A DNA stretch of 64,000 bases from Streptomyces xiaopingdaonensis (GCF_000262345.1 NZ_AJTQ01000222.1:1-64000); one strand, 5' to 3'; counted from the first letter of the stretch, positions 44,327 through 53,352 are shown. Translations and numbers: made by a program. Notes: generated by a model from the sequence alone, not told the origin.

Positions 44327-45301
44327 ATGGGAGCAGCGGCCGAACCGTTCCTCGAGGTCGAGGGGTTGGAGAAGGTCTTCCGCATACGTCGCCGGGCGGG
44401 GCGGCTGCGGCGGGAGCGCGTCGAGGTGCGCGCCGTCGACGGGCTCTCCTTCACCGTGCCGCGCGGCGAGATGGTCGGCTTCATCGGGCCCAACGGTGCG
44501 GGGAAGTCCACCACGGTCAAGATGCTCACCGGCATCCTGGCGCCGAGCGGGGGCCGGTTGCGCGTCGCCGGGCTCGATCCGTCGCGGGAGCGCGTGGAAT
44601 TGACGCGGCGGATCGGCGTCGTCTTCGGGCAGCGTACGACGCTCTGGTGGGACCTGCCGCTGCGCGACTCCTACCGCCTCATGCGGCGCATGTACCGCAT
44701 CCCCGCGGCCCGTTACCGGGAGAACCTCGACCGCTGCACCGAACTCCTCGACCTGGGCCCGCTCTTGACCGTCCCCGTCCGGCAGCTCTCGCTCGGCCAG
44801 CGGATGCGGGCCGACATCGCCGCGGCGCTCCTCCACGACCCGGAGGTCCTCTACCTCGACGAGCCGACGATCGGCCTCGACGTCGTGAGCAAGTCCGCCG
44901 TCCGCCGCTTCCTCGCCGACCTCAACTCCGAACGCTCCACGACGGTCCTGCTCACCACGCACGACCTCGGCGACATCGAGCAGCTCTGCGAGCGGGTCCT
45001 CGTCATCGACCACGGACGGCTCATGTACGACGGCGCCCTCGCCGGGCTCCACGAGGTCGGCGAGAGCGAACGCGTCCTCGTCGTCGACCTGGCGCGTGAA
45101 CTCCCGCCGATCAGCGGGCTCGACGGGGCGCGGACGCTGCGGACCGAGGGCCCGCGGCAGTGGCTCGCCTTCCCGGCCTCGGCGAGCGCCGCGCCGCTCG
45201 TGGGGCGGGTGGCCGCGGAGTACCCGCTCGTCGACCTGTCGGTGCAGGAGCCGGCGATCGAGGACGTGATCGCGCGGATGTACGCGGGGCGTACCGGCTG
45301 A
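44327..45301 (+). CDS. ABC transporter ATP-binding protein
   Basis: The 324-aa ATPase has Walker A GPNGAGKST, a Q-loop around FGQRTTLWWDLP, signature LSLGQRMRADIAAALL (LSxGQ form), Walker B VLYLDEPTIGLD and the switch His in LLTTHDLGDIEQL. The C-terminal 80 residues form an accessory domain usual in DrrA/NodI-type exporters. It starts 2 bp after the second permease stop with GGGAG ahead, so the three genes form one operon. The transporter is an exporter; no resistance or biosynthetic neighbour names the substrate. Confidence 0.92.
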   Translation: MGAAAEPFLEVEGLEKVFRIRRRAGRLRRERVEVRAVDGLSFTVPRGEMVGFIGPNGAGKSTTVKMLTGILAPSGGRLRVAGLDPSRERVELTRRIGVVFGQRTTLWWDLPLRDSYRLMRRMYRIPAARYRENLDRCTELLDLGPLLTVPVRQLSLGQRMRADIAAALLHDPEVLYLDEPTIGLDVVSKSAVRRFLADLNSERSTTVLLTTHDLGDIEQLCERVLVIDHGRLMYDGALAGLHEVGESERVLVVDLARELPPISGLDGARTLRTEGPRQWLAFPASASAAPLVGRVAAEYPLVDLSVQEPAIEDVIARMYAGRTG

Positions 45302-45305
45302 GGGC

Positions 45306-46616
45306 TCAGAGCTTCGCGGGGCCCGAGCGCTTGAGGAGCTTGAGGTCGAGCGCCTCCGCCATGGCGCGGTAGCCGTTGTCGCTCGGGTGGAGGTGGTCGC
45401 CCGAGTCGTAGGCGGCGCGCAGGCGTTCGGGGTGCGCGGGGTCGCGGAGGGCCGCGTCGAAGTCGACGACGGCGTCGAAGACCTTGCCCTCGCGGATCTG
45501 CTCGTTGACCTGCTGGCGCACCTGGTCGAGGTGGGACCGGAAGCCGCGGTGGCCGCCGAAGGGCGTGAGGGTGGCGCCGACGACGCGGAGTCCGCGCGCG
45601 TGGGCCTGCCCGACGATCTGGCGCAGGCCCTCCACGATCCGGTCGGGGTCGCGCTGCCGCGGCGGCTTGATGATGTCGTTGAGCCCCATCTCCACGACGA
45701 CGGTACGGACGCCGGTGCGCGAGAGGACGTCGCGGTTCATGCGCTCCAGGGCGCTCGGGCCGTTGTTCGGCGAGTACTTGCTGCCGTTGATGAGGACGCG
45801 GTTCCCGCTGACGCCGGCGTTGAGGACGCTGTAGCGCGGTGCGCCGCGCTCGGTCCGCAGCCGCTCGGCGAGGAAGTCGGTCCAGCGGCGGTTGGCGCCG
45901 GGGCTGGAGGTGATGCCGTCGGTGATGGAGTCGCCGAGGACGGCCACGGCGCCCTCGGTCTCCGCCGACCAGACGTCGACGCCCGTGAGGTAGCGCCAGT
46001 ACGGGCTCTGCTGGGTGAACGCGGTCCCCGAGGTCTCGTCGGCGCGGTCGCCCTGGGCGACGTAGCTGGTCTGGCGCGCGTACGGATGGTAGGAGACGGG
46101 GCCCGAGGGCTCGGGCGAGTAGGTGGTGACGAGGAGGTCGGCGGCGTGCGGGACGTTGAGGCGTACGGCGTCGCTGGTGACCTCCTGCCCGGCGGGGATC
46201 GTCACCGACTCGCGGTCGCCGAAGCTGAGCCGGCGCATGGTGCCGGCGGCGGCCGTCGGGTTGCTGGGGGCCGCGGCGAGCGCGAGCGTCGCGTGCGAGA
46301 TCACCAACGGGCGGTTGCCGTAGGTGTTGGAGAGCCGGATGCGTGCGCCGGTGCCGCCGACGGACGTGTGGACGACGTTGCGTATGGACATGTCCATGAA
46401 CCCGTCCTGGGTGCCGGGCTCGGCGGCGACGGGCGACGCCGACCAGGAACCGACCCAGTTGCCGGAGGAGGCGGGGGCGGCGGAGTTGCGCGCCTGCGGG
46501 GAACCCGAGTCCAGCCCTGCGTCGGTGTTGCCGACGCCGATGAAGATGGCGGTCGACACGAGGACCACGATCGCCGCTAGGCCGGCGAGCAGGGCATAAC
46601 CCATGTTCCTGGTCAC
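45306..46616 (-). CDS. SGNH/GDSL-family secreted hydrolase
   Basis: The 436-aa protein is a SGNH hydrolase with an N-terminal membrane anchor or signal (YALLAGLAAIVVLVSTAIFI). Catalytic blocks are block I GDSITDG (Ser), block II Gly in NAGVSGNRV, block III Asn in EMGLNDII, and block V SGDHLHPSDNGYRAMAEAL with the Asp/His pair. It probably removes acyl or acetyl groups from polysaccharides or lipids outside the cell. The GTG at 46616 follows TGAGGAGAG. It is convergent with the ABC exporter operon. Confidence 0.9.
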   Translation of the reverse strand: MTRNMGYALLAGLAAIVVLVSTAIFIGVGNTDAGLDSGSPQARNSAAPASSGNWVGSWSASPVAAEPGTQDGFMDMSIRNVVHTSVGGTGARIRLSNTYGNRPLVISHATLALAAAPSNPTAAAGTMRRLSFGDRESVTIPAGQEVTSDAVRLNVPHAADLLVTTYSPEPSGPVSYHPYARQTSYVAQGDRADETSGTAFTQQSPYWRYLTGVDVWSAETEGAVAVLGDSITDGITSSPGANRRWTDFLAERLRTERGAPRYSVLNAGVSGNRVLINGSKYSPNNGPSALERMNRDVLSRTGVRTVVVEMGLNDIIKPPRQRDPDRIVEGLRQIVGQAHARGLRVVGATLTPFGGHRGFRSHLDQVRQQVNEQIREGKVFDAVVDFDAALRDPAHPERLRAAYDSGDHLHPSDNGYRAMAEALDLKLLKRSGPAKL

Positions 46617-47091
46617 GCGCGGGGACTCTCCTCAACTGGCGGGGCCCGCAGGGGCCTCCGGAATGATCAGCGGTGTCATGATCCCACGATCCGGTACGGA
46701 GTTCGCACGGGGCGCGAGAGGATACAGCCGATGGCGGGCCCTCCTTCCGGCACCCTGCGATGCCTTGCCGCGTGCGTACGCCGGGTGCCCGCGCCTGGTT
46801 GCGCGCGGGGCGGGACGCGTCCATGTCGTTCCGCCGTCACAGACGCAGGAGTCACCTGTGCCGTTCCCTCGCCGGGCGGCGGACTTCCGGGATCCGCCTC
46901 GGGTGGAGGGAGAATGGGCCGGGTCGCCCGGCCCGGTCCAGGACCCGCGAGGATCGTCGCACGGGCGGCCGAGACGGCGTCCGAATCCGGACGCCACCGG
47001 GGCGGACCTGCACGAACGCCCCGGCCGGCGGTCGGAAGGGCGGCCGGTTCGAGAGGAGCGCGGTCGCGCGACCGCGGCGAGGGCGGAGTCG
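46617..47091. other. Intergenic region, no gene seen
   Basis: This divergent 475-bp region lies between the SGNH hydrolase and DUF445 genes. Frames continue upstream of the DUF445 start without stop codons but have Arg/Pro-rich noise composition and poor start signals. I see no repeat or tRNA. Both promoters must lie here. Confidence 0.45.
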
Positions 47092-48516
47092 ATGGAACCG
47101 AGGAGCGCGAGCGAGGACACCGGTCGTGACAATGCTCACGCGGGTGCACCCTCCGGAGCCGGAGTGGCCGGAAACGGTGCCCCGCGCAAGGGAGTTGCCG
47201 AGAGCGCCGACGCGACGGCCGGACTCGCGCCGCGAGGCCCGAGCGCGCCCGCCTCCCGCGGCAGCGCCGAGGCGGAGGCCGAGCGGCGCCGCGGGGTGCG
47301 TCGGATGAAGACGATCGCCACGGGGGCGCTCCTGCTGATGGCCGTCGTCTTCGTGCTCGCCAAGTGGGCGGGCCACGCGGGAGCGGGCGGCTGGACGGGA
47401 TACGTCGCCGCGGCGGCCGAGGCCGGGATGGTGGGGGCGTTCGCCGACTGGTTCGCTGTCACGGCGCTCTTCCGCCGGCCGCTGGGGCTGCCGATCCCGC
47501 ACACCGCCATCATCCCGACGAAGAAGGACCAACTGGGCACGAGCCTCGGCGAGTTCGTCGGCGAGAACTTCCTCTCCCAGGAGGTCGTGCGGACGCGCCT
47601 CAGTGCCGTCGGCATCGGGGACCGGCTCGGCGCGTGGCTCGCCGAACCGGGGAACGCCGAGCGCGTCACGGCGGAGTTGGCGACGGCGCTCCGCGGCACG
47701 CTGACCGTCCTGCGCGACTCGGACGTGCGGGTCGTCGTCAGCGAGGCGATCACCCGCAGGGCGCGGAGCCAGGAGATCGCCCCCGGGCTGGGGACGCTCC
47801 TTGCGCGGATCGTCGCCGACGGGGGGCACCGCCGCGTCGTCGACCTCGTCTGCGCCAGGGCCGCCGAGTGGCTGGAGGTGCACAGCGACTCGGTGCTCCA
47901 GGCCGTCGAGTCGGGGGCTCCCGGGTGGACGCCGCGGTTCGTCGACCGGCGGGTCGGCGAGCGGGTGTACCGCGAACTCCTGCGCTTCGTCACCGAGATG
48001 AGGGACTCGCCCGAGCACCCGGCGCGCGACGCGCTCGACCGCTTCCTCGCCGACTTCGCGCGCGAGCTGCGCGAGGACCCAGCCACCCGGGCGCGCGTAG
48101 AGCGGCTCAAGAGCGACCTCCTCGGCCGGCCCGAGGTGCAGGAGCTCATCGACTCGGCGTGGAGCGCGGTGCGCGGGATGCTCGTCGCCGCCGCCGAGGA
48201 CGAGCGGAGCCAACTCCGGATGCGTGCGCGGGACGGGCTCCTCTCGCTCGGTGGACGCATGTCGGCCGACGAGCAGCTCCGACGCAAGATCGACGGGTGG
48301 GTCGAGGGCGTCGCCGTCCACCTCGTCACCACGTACCGCGACGAGATCACCTCGCTCATCTCGGAGACCGTCGCCGGATGGGACGCCGAGCAGACGACCC
48401 GGAAGATCGAGAACCAGGTCGGCAGGGACCTCCAGTTCATCCGCATCAACGGCACCGTCGTCGGCGCGCTCGCGGGGCTCGGCCTCTACACCGTCGCGGG
48501 GTTCTTCGGCGTGTGA
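47092..48516 (+). CDS. DUF445 (YjiN-family) membrane protein
   Basis: The 474-aa protein has a disordered basic/acidic N-terminus (about 1-70), then MKTIATGALLLMAVVFVLAK and the DUF445 hallmark EAGMVGAFADWFAVTALFRR, PLGLPIPHTAIIPTKKDQLG, SLGEFVGENFLS. A long helical region follows, and a second membrane segment closes the protein (VVGALAGLGLYTVAGFF). YjiN-like proteins are inner-membrane proteins of unknown function. The ATG at 47092 follows GAGGGCGGAGTCG. A DUF3311 gene follows 28 bp downstream. Confidence 0.88.
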   Translation: MEPRSASEDTGRDNAHAGAPSGAGVAGNGAPRKGVAESADATAGLAPRGPSAPASRGSAEAEAERRRGVRRMKTIATGALLLMAVVFVLAKWAGHAGAGGWTGYVAAAAEAGMVGAFADWFAVTALFRRPLGLPIPHTAIIPTKKDQLGTSLGEFVGENFLSQEVVRTRLSAVGIGDRLGAWLAEPGNAERVTAELATALRGTLTVLRDSDVRVVVSEAITRRARSQEIAPGLGTLLARIVADGGHRRVVDLVCARAAEWLEVHSDSVLQAVESGAPGWTPRFVDRRVGERVYRELLRFVTEMRDSPEHPARDALDRFLADFARELREDPATRARVERLKSDLLGRPEVQELIDSAWSAVRGMLVAAAEDERSQLRMRARDGLLSLGGRMSADEQLRRKIDGWVEGVAVHLVTTYRDEITSLISETVAGWDAEQTTRKIENQVGRDLQFIRINGTVVGALAGLGLYTVAGFFGV

Positions 48517-48544
48517 CCGCGGGCGCCGCCTAGGATCGCCTGCC

Positions 48545-48787
48545 GTGCGTACCCGTCCGCAGCTCCTCTGGCTGCTCGCCCCCCACGTGCTGTACCTCGC
48601 CGCCGTTCCGCTGGTGAACCGGGTGCAGCCGACGCTCTTCGGCGTCCCCTTCCTCGTCTGCTGGCTGCTCTTCGCGACGCTGGCGACGCCGCCGCTCGTC
48701 CACCTCGCCCACCGCGCCGACCGGCGCCGCGTGCGCGAGGCGCGTCGGCGTGCGGGCTCCGACTCCGCGCCGGGGGAGGGAAGTTGA
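48545..48787 (+). CDS. DUF3311 small membrane subunit
   Basis: The 80-aa protein has two transmembrane helices (LLWLLAPHVLYLAAVPLVNR and PFLVCWLLFATLATPPLVHL) and a basic tail. DUF3311 proteins are small partners of sodium:solute symporters, encoded directly before them as here: the stop overlaps the TTG start of the symporter (TTGA). They are analogous to YhdT/PanF pairs. GTG start at 48545. Confidence 0.82.
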   Translation: MRTRPQLLWLLAPHVLYLAAVPLVNRVQPTLFGVPFLVCWLLFATLATPPLVHLAHRADRRRVREARRRAGSDSAPGEGS

Positions 48788-50316
48788 GCACCGACGCGCT
48801 CGTCTCCACCGCCGTCCTCGCCGGGTTCCTCGTCCTCACCGTCGTACTCGGGCTCCTCTCGACGCGCGGACGCGCGAAGGGCGGCGGACTCGCCGACTGG
48901 TCGGTGGGCGGGCGGAGCCTCGGCACCGTCTTCATCTGGGTGCTGATGGCGGGCGAGGGGTACACCAGCTTCAGCTATCTCGGGGCCGCCGGGTGGGGTT
49001 ACGACTTCGGGGCGCCCGTGCTCTACGTCGTCGCCTACATGTCGCTCGGATACGCGCTCGGGTACGTCGTCGGGCCGATGCTCTGGTCCTACGCGAGGCG
49101 GCACGGGCTCGTCGGGATCACCGACATCGTGGCGCACCGGTACGGGAGGCGGTGGCTCGGCGGCGGGGTCGCGGTGCTCGCCACCGTCTTCCTGCTGCCG
49201 TACATCCAGCTCCAGATCACGGGGATGGGCGTCGTCGTCTCGACGGTCTCCTACGGGGCGATCAGCCTCGACTGGGCCTATTTTCTGGCGTTCGCGGTGA
49301 CGACGGGGTTCGTCGTGCTCAGCGGGTTGCGGGGGAGCGCCTGGGTGTCGGTGCTCAAGGACGTGCTCGTGGTGCTGACGCTCGGTTTCCTCGTCGTCTT
49401 CGTGCCGCTGCACTACTTCGGCGGATACGGCGAGCTGCTCTCGCGGCTCGTCGAGGAGAAGGGGGAGTGGCTCACCTTCCCCGGGCACGACTCGGGGGGC
49501 CTGGGGGAGGGGTGGTTCATCTCCACGAGCCTCCTCAACTCCCTCACGGTGGTGATCTTTCCGACGACCGTCGCCGGCTACCTCGGCGCACGCAACGCCG
49601 AGGCGCTCCGGCGGAACGCGGTCTGGCTGCCCTTCTACAACGTGCTGCTCTTCGTGCCGATGCTGCTCGGCCTCGCCGCGCTCTTCGTCGTGCCCGAGCT
49701 CTCGGGGGCCGACTCCAACCTGGCGCTCTTCAAGCTCGTGATCGACTCGCTGCCCGGGTGGCTCGTGGGCATCGTGGGGGTGGCGGCTGCGCTCTCGTCG
49801 ATCGTTCCGATGGCCGTCTTCATGCTGGTGATCGGGACGATGTGGGGGCGCAGCGTACTGGGCGCCGTGCCGCGGCTCGCCTCGCGGCAGAAGCTCTGGT
49901 CCCAAGTCGTGGTCGTCGTCTCGGGGTTGCTCGCGCTGATGCTCACCTACACGGCGCCCAACACGCTGGTGCGGCTCTCCCTCATCAGCTACGAGGGGAT
50001 GGCGCAGCTCGTCCCGCTGATCCTGCTGGGGCTGGTGTGGCGCCGGTTCACGCTGCCGGGGGCGCTGAGCGGGCTCGCGGTCGGCGTCGGCGTCGTCTGC
50101 GGCCTCGTCTTCACGGGGCACGATCCGCTCTGGGGCGTCAACGCCGGTCTCCTCGCGCTGGGTTGCAACCTCGCGGTCGCGCTCGTCGTCACGTGGGTGG
50201 GTCCGCGGGGGCGGGAGGACCGTCGGCCGGACGCGGAGGTGCTCGCGTCCGATCTGGGGGGCGGGGAGCCGGAGGATGCGGGGGTGTTGGCGGCGGTGGG
50301 CCGGAAATCGCTGTAG
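48784..50316 (+). CDS. Sodium:solute symporter (SSS family)
   Basis: The 510-aa protein has 13 predicted transmembrane helices. SSS features include DWSVGGRSLGTVFIWVLMAG, GEGYTSFSYLGAAGWGYDFG in helices 1-2, and AALSSIVPMAVFMLVIGTMW in helix 8, the sodium site. Its TTG start lies within the DUF3311 stop. It imports a carboxylate, pantothenate or amino acid with Na+; substrate unassigned. The C-terminal 40 residues are charged and cytosolic. Confidence 0.87.
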   Translation: MSTDALVSTAVLAGFLVLTVVLGLLSTRGRAKGGGLADWSVGGRSLGTVFIWVLMAGEGYTSFSYLGAAGWGYDFGAPVLYVVAYMSLGYALGYVVGPMLWSYARRHGLVGITDIVAHRYGRRWLGGGVAVLATVFLLPYIQLQITGMGVVVSTVSYGAISLDWAYFLAFAVTTGFVVLSGLRGSAWVSVLKDVLVVLTLGFLVVFVPLHYFGGYGELLSRLVEEKGEWLTFPGHDSGGLGEGWFISTSLLNSLTVVIFPTTVAGYLGARNAEALRRNAVWLPFYNVLLFVPMLLGLAALFVVPELSGADSNLALFKLVIDSLPGWLVGIVGVAAALSSIVPMAVFMLVIGTMWGRSVLGAVPRLASRQKLWSQVVVVVSGLLALMLTYTAPNTLVRLSLISYEGMAQLVPLILLGLVWRRFTLPGALSGLAVGVGVVCGLVFTGHDPLWGVNAGLLALGCNLAVALVVTWVGPRGREDRRPDAEVLASDLGGGEPEDAGVLAAVGRKSL

Positions 50317-50658
50317 GGAAGGACGGGGTGCGGCCTTTCCGGCTTTCCGTGCGCGCGCTGCCGCGGGTCCGTCTCTCATTCTGTTGTGCACCGGAGGGGG
50401 CTATTGCGGTCTGAGGGTGCCAGGGCGTGAGTCTCGACGGCATTCTCCCCCGCCTTCCCGGTCTTCGGAGCGCTGCATTCCGTATCCCGGCTGTTTCGTC
50501 GGCGTACCTGCTTCCGCGCGAACAGGGAGGCCCAACCACCCGCCCCAGCCGACTAGTTCACGCCAACCGACTGCCCTGCTCGGGTCGGAAAAGCTCGGGG
50601 TGACGCGCTGTAGGGTGCGGAACACCCAAGCTCGTTTTCGATACGTCCGAGGATGCCC
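50317..50658. other. Intergenic region, no gene seen
   Basis: These 342 bp hold the end of the symporter transcript and the promoter of the glycosyltransferase gene. Short frames here are noise-like. I find no strong hairpin after the symporter stop and no clear promoter pair. Confidence 0.4.
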
Positions 50659-51792
50659 ATGAAGCTTCTGTTCAGTGCGACCCCTGCCTTCGGCCACATA
50701 CTTCCGGTGGTTCCGCTCATGCAGGCGGCGGTCGGTGACGGCCACTCCGTGGGGCTGCTGTCGTGCGGGGAATTCCGGGCCGCGGTCGGTGAGGAACTGC
50801 CGCCGGAGGTGGAGTTCCTCGATGCGGGGGTCATGCCGGACGTGTTCTCCGAGGAGGCGGGCCGCCGCACCGGCGCCGACGTCTTCCATCCGACGCCCTC
50901 GACCATCGGCGAGATCTTCGGTGGGGCCCGGGTGGACCTCGCTGTGGAGGAGAGCATCGACCGGGCCACCGCATGGGCTCCGGATCTGATCGTCGCCGAG
51001 CCGTTCGACGCGGTCGGCCCGCTCGTCGCCGCCCGGCTCGGTATCCGGTGGCACCAAGCCGGTATCGGCCCCGCACTGCCCGCCGTGATCACCGATGAGA
51101 TCGCGCGCGTGGCCTCGGCCCGGTACGACCGGCTGAACCTCCGCCCGGTCGCCGCCTCCAGCTACATCGACCCGTGCCCGCAGCAGCTCCAGGACCCGGA
51201 CTGGTCCCCCGTCGTGCCGGTGCGGCCGGTCCGGCCCCAGGCCCACCGGCGACCGAAGGACGTCGCGCTCGACCTGCCGGAGCCCGGCGGGCGTGACCGT
51301 CCGACGGTGCTCGTCACCCTGGGCACGATCTTCTCGGACCCGGACACTCTCTCCGCGGCCGTGGCGGCGGTCGCGGAGACCGGAGCCGACGTGGTCGCCA
51401 CGCTCGGGTCGTCTTTGAGGCATCCCACCGCGGGCCAGGCGGCCCGGACCGACTCGGCGAACGTGCGGTACGTGCCGTTCGTTCCGCTGGACCAGTTGCT
51501 GGAGAAGGTCGACCTGGTGGTGGGTGCGGGAGGCATCGGCACGGTGGTCGGCACCTTCGCGCACGGCCTCCCGATGGTGCTGTGGCCCCAAGGCGCCGAC
51601 CAGCCCCTCAACGCCGCACGCGCCGCCGCCTCCGGAGCGTCGATCACGGTGGACTCGACGGCCGACATTCCTCGGGCCGTGACGGCGGTGCTCGGGGAGG
51701 GCGCGTACCGGGACCGCGCCCGGGAACTCGCGGCCGAGATCGCCCAACTTCCCCCGGCGGACACGGTGATCGCGGCGATCACGCGTCCGTAG
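50659..51792 (+). CDS. Glycosyltransferase, UGT/MGT type (GT1-like)
   Basis: The 377-aa GT-B enzyme opens MKLLFSATPAFGHILPVVPL, as macrolide glycosyltransferases do, and its C-terminal domain carries the nucleotide-sugar site (RYVPFVPLDQLLEKVDLVVG, then AGGIGTVVGTFAHGLPMVLW and PQGADQPLNAARAA), close to the GT1 HGG...P..DQ pattern with A-G-G in place of H-G-G. It transfers a sugar, often a deoxysugar, to a small molecule. No sugar-biosynthesis genes lie nearby, so it may inactivate or decorate a metabolite. I start at the second ATG (50659), 6 nt after GAGG; the ATG at 50653 is too close. Confidence 0.88.
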   Translation: MKLLFSATPAFGHILPVVPLMQAAVGDGHSVGLLSCGEFRAAVGEELPPEVEFLDAGVMPDVFSEEAGRRTGADVFHPTPSTIGEIFGGARVDLAVEESIDRATAWAPDLIVAEPFDAVGPLVAARLGIRWHQAGIGPALPAVITDEIARVASARYDRLNLRPVAASSYIDPCPQQLQDPDWSPVVPVRPVRPQAHRRPKDVALDLPEPGGRDRPTVLVTLGTIFSDPDTLSAAVAAVAETGADVVATLGSSLRHPTAGQAARTDSANVRYVPFVPLDQLLEKVDLVVGAGGIGTVVGTFAHGLPMVLWPQGADQPLNAARAAASGASITVDSTADIPRAVTAVLGEGAYRDRARELAAEIAQLPPADTVIAAITRP

Positions 51793-51818
51793 GGGGAGTC
51801 GTCTCCCGTCGCACGGCT

Positions 51819-51856
51819 GTCTGCCTTCTCCGCCTTGCGAGGAGGAGAAGGCAGAC
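51819..51856. terminator. Bidirectional terminator
   Basis: A perfect 13-bp stem, GTCTGCCTTCTCC with GGAGAAGGCAGAC, and a 12-nt loop lies between the convergent glycosyltransferase gene (ends 51792) and DUF397 gene (ends 51880). Confidence 0.85.
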
Positions 51857-51879
51857 GTTCTCGGCGCGACGCCGCGAGA

Positions 51880-52179
51880 TCAGGGGCTGGTGTGCGGGAG
51901 GAAGGCGGCCCAGGCGTCGGCGGGGAAGGCGAGCCCGGTGACGGTGCGGTCCTTCGAGTCGCGGACGTGGACGGTGTGGGGACAGGCGGCTACCTCGACG
52001 CAGTTGCCGCCCTCGCTGTTGCTGTGGCTCGACTTGTGCCAGGAGAGGGCGACTTCGATGCAGGCGCCGCCGTCGGTGTTGCTGTGGCTGGACTTGAACC
52101 AGGAGAGGGCGACTTCGACGCAGTTGCCGCCGTCGTCGTTGCTGTGGCTGGACTTGAACCACGTCAACTCGGTTCTCAT
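51880..52179 (-). CDS. DUF397 protein with tripled N-terminal module
   Basis: The 99-aa protein is longer than usual. Its N-terminal half holds three consecutive 20-residue copies of the first DUF397 segment (LTWFKSSHSNDDGGNCVEVA at 5-24, [20 protein letters not shown] at 25-44, LSWHKSSHSNSEGGNCVEVA at 45-64), followed by a single C-terminal segment (VHVRDSKD, FPADAWAAF). A normal DUF397 protein has one of each. It is coupled to the upstream whiJ-type regulator by an ATGA overlap. The repeats differ at several positions and no stop or frameshift interrupts them, so the protein looks maintained. Confidence 0.85.
   Translation of the reverse strand: MRTELTWFKSSHSNDDGGNCVEVALSWFKSSHSNTDGGACIEVALSWHKSSHSNSEGGNCVEVAACPHTVHVRDSKDRTVTGLAFPADAWAAFLPHTSP
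51988..52167 (-). repeat. Three tandem 60-bp repeats inside the DUF397 gene
   Basis: Three in-frame 60-bp units lie end to end and each encodes W-x-KSSHSN-xx-GG-x-C-(V/I)-EVA. The DNA of the units is still highly similar (for example GGCTCGACTTGTGCCAGGAG against GGCTGGACTTGAACCAGGAG on the plus strand), which suggests slippage or unequal crossing-over rather than ancient divergence. Confidence 0.9.
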
Positions 52180-52994
52180 AGCTCCTCCGCCAACTTGCCG
52201 ATGTATCGCGCCGACTCCTCGGGGCTGAGGGCCTGCCGCAGGATCATTTCATGGCGCTGGATAAAGTTGCCCACCTTCTCCGACTCGACGTACAGCACAC
52301 CCATCTCCTGACCCTCCTCGTAGGCCAGATACTCGTGGTCGGGAGTCTTGAGGACGACGAACGGGCCTCGCAGTCCGGCGTGCGCGCCTCGGTCGGTAGG
52401 TAGGACCTGTACGTTCACGTGCCGTGGCTTGCCTGCCTCAATGAGGTGGAACAACTGGGTCGCCCAGACGTCAGCCTCGCCGACCTTGCGCCGGAGGGCG
52501 GCCTCCTCGATCACGAAGCTGAACGCCTTCGTCTGCTTGGCCAGCAGACTCTGACGTTCCAACCGTCCCCTGGCCCGTTCGTCGATCGTCTCGTCGTCCA
52601 AGGGCGGGCAGTGGGCACCGAGGAGGGCGCGTGCGTAGCCCTCGCATTGCAGCAGCCCCGGGATGAACTGAGTCTCGTACCAGCAGAGGGCCACCGCCGC
52701 GCTCTCCGCCTCCATGAAGTCCTGCGAGTACGAAGGAAACCGCTCCGGCCGCAGGAACTCCTCGGCCGCCGCCAACTTCCCGTGCGCGCCGCAGAGTTCG
52801 TCGGCGATGCGCAGCACGTGGGCCTGTGGCTTGCGGACGCCGCGCTCCATGCCCTTGATCGAGTCGATGCCGTACTTGGCCTCGTCGGCGAGCTGCTGGC
52901 GCGTGAGGCCGGCGGCCTCGCGCCAGCGTTTCATCTGGTCTCCGGCGTACCGCCACGCCATCGGGCGCTCGTCGCCGTTCCTGCCGACCGGCAT
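52176..52994 (-). CDS. whiJ-type XRE/DUF5753 transcriptional regulator
   Basis: The 272-aa protein has an N-terminal helix-turn-helix (DQMKRWREAAGLTRQQLADE, GIDSIKGMERGVRKPQAHVL) and a DUF5753 domain (SAAVALCWYETQFIPGLLQC, EGYARALLGA, and VGEADVWATQLFHLIEAGKP). The ATG at 52994 follows GGGGAGGTGGCCG; a further in-frame start at 53039 is less well placed. The architecture matches the regulator at 7517, but the sequences are clearly different, so the two loci are not a recent duplication. It is coupled to the DUF397 gene and diverges from the small gene at 53100. Confidence 0.87.
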   Translation of the reverse strand: MPVGRNGDERPMAWRYAGDQMKRWREAAGLTRQQLADEAKYGIDSIKGMERGVRKPQAHVLRIADELCGAHGKLAAAEEFLRPERFPSYSQDFMEAESAAVALCWYETQFIPGLLQCEGYARALLGAHCPPLDDETIDERARGRLERQSLLAKQTKAFSFVIEEAALRRKVGEADVWATQLFHLIEAGKPRHVNVQVLPTDRGAHAGLRGPFVVLKTPDHEYLAYEEGQEMGVLYVESEKVGNFIQRHEMILRQALSPEESARYIGKLAEEL

Positions 52995-53008
52995 CGGCCA
53001 CCTCCCCG

Positions 53009-53054
53009 CCCGGGCAGGGGGAGGTGCCCGGGGGTACAACCACCGTGCGTACCC
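53009..53054. promoter_or_regulatory. Inverted repeats before the second whiJ-type regulator
   Basis: CCCGGGCA (53009-53016) pairs with TGCCCGGG (53025-53032), and GGGTAC (53032-53037) with GTACCC (53049-53054). Both lie between the divergent regulator and small gene, 15-60 bp from the regulator start. They could be an operator and a 5'-leader hairpin. Confidence 0.4.
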
Positions 53055-53099
53055 GCGCTGTTACTCAGAAGCATACGCCCGAGACGGCACGCTTCCGGC

Positions 53100-53318
53100 A
53101 TGAACAGCGAGATCCCCCCGGTCGGTGCGTACGCGGTCGACACCCGGACCAACCGCATCGGCAGGGTGATGGACGCGGGTGGCCCGTACGTACAACTGCG
53201 GCCGCCGACGGGCGGCTACGAGTGGGACGTCCCGCCGGAGGCGGTCCGCGCCGCGGGCACGCTCGAGGAACTGCGTGCCCGCGTCCGGGAGCGCAACTGG
53301 CACAGCGGGCTTCCGTGA
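53100..53318 (+). CDS. Small hypothetical protein beside whiJ-type locus
   Basis: The 72-aa protein begins MNSEIPPVGAYAVDTRTNRI and continues GRVMDAGGPYVQLRPPTGGY, EWDVPPEAVRAAG. It is beta-rich at first and ends in a charged helix. I recall similar small proteins divergent from whiJ-type regulators in many Streptomyces, but there is no named function. Its size and beta-rich start recall the 73-aa proteins of the first whiJ-type locus, without clear homology. It is divergent from the regulator, 105 bp away. Confidence 0.6.
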   Translation: MNSEIPPVGAYAVDTRTNRIGRVMDAGGPYVQLRPPTGGYEWDVPPEAVRAAGTLEELRARVRERNWHSGLP

Positions 53319-53352
53319 GGCGGTCAACGAACCGCGCACACAACCCCGTTGG

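Noticed and set aside
46852..50391. A frame of about 1,180 codons opposite the DUF445 and symporter genes
   Set aside because: It is entirely antisense to firmly assigned membrane proteins, and its translation is charged low-complexity sequence with no conserved block.
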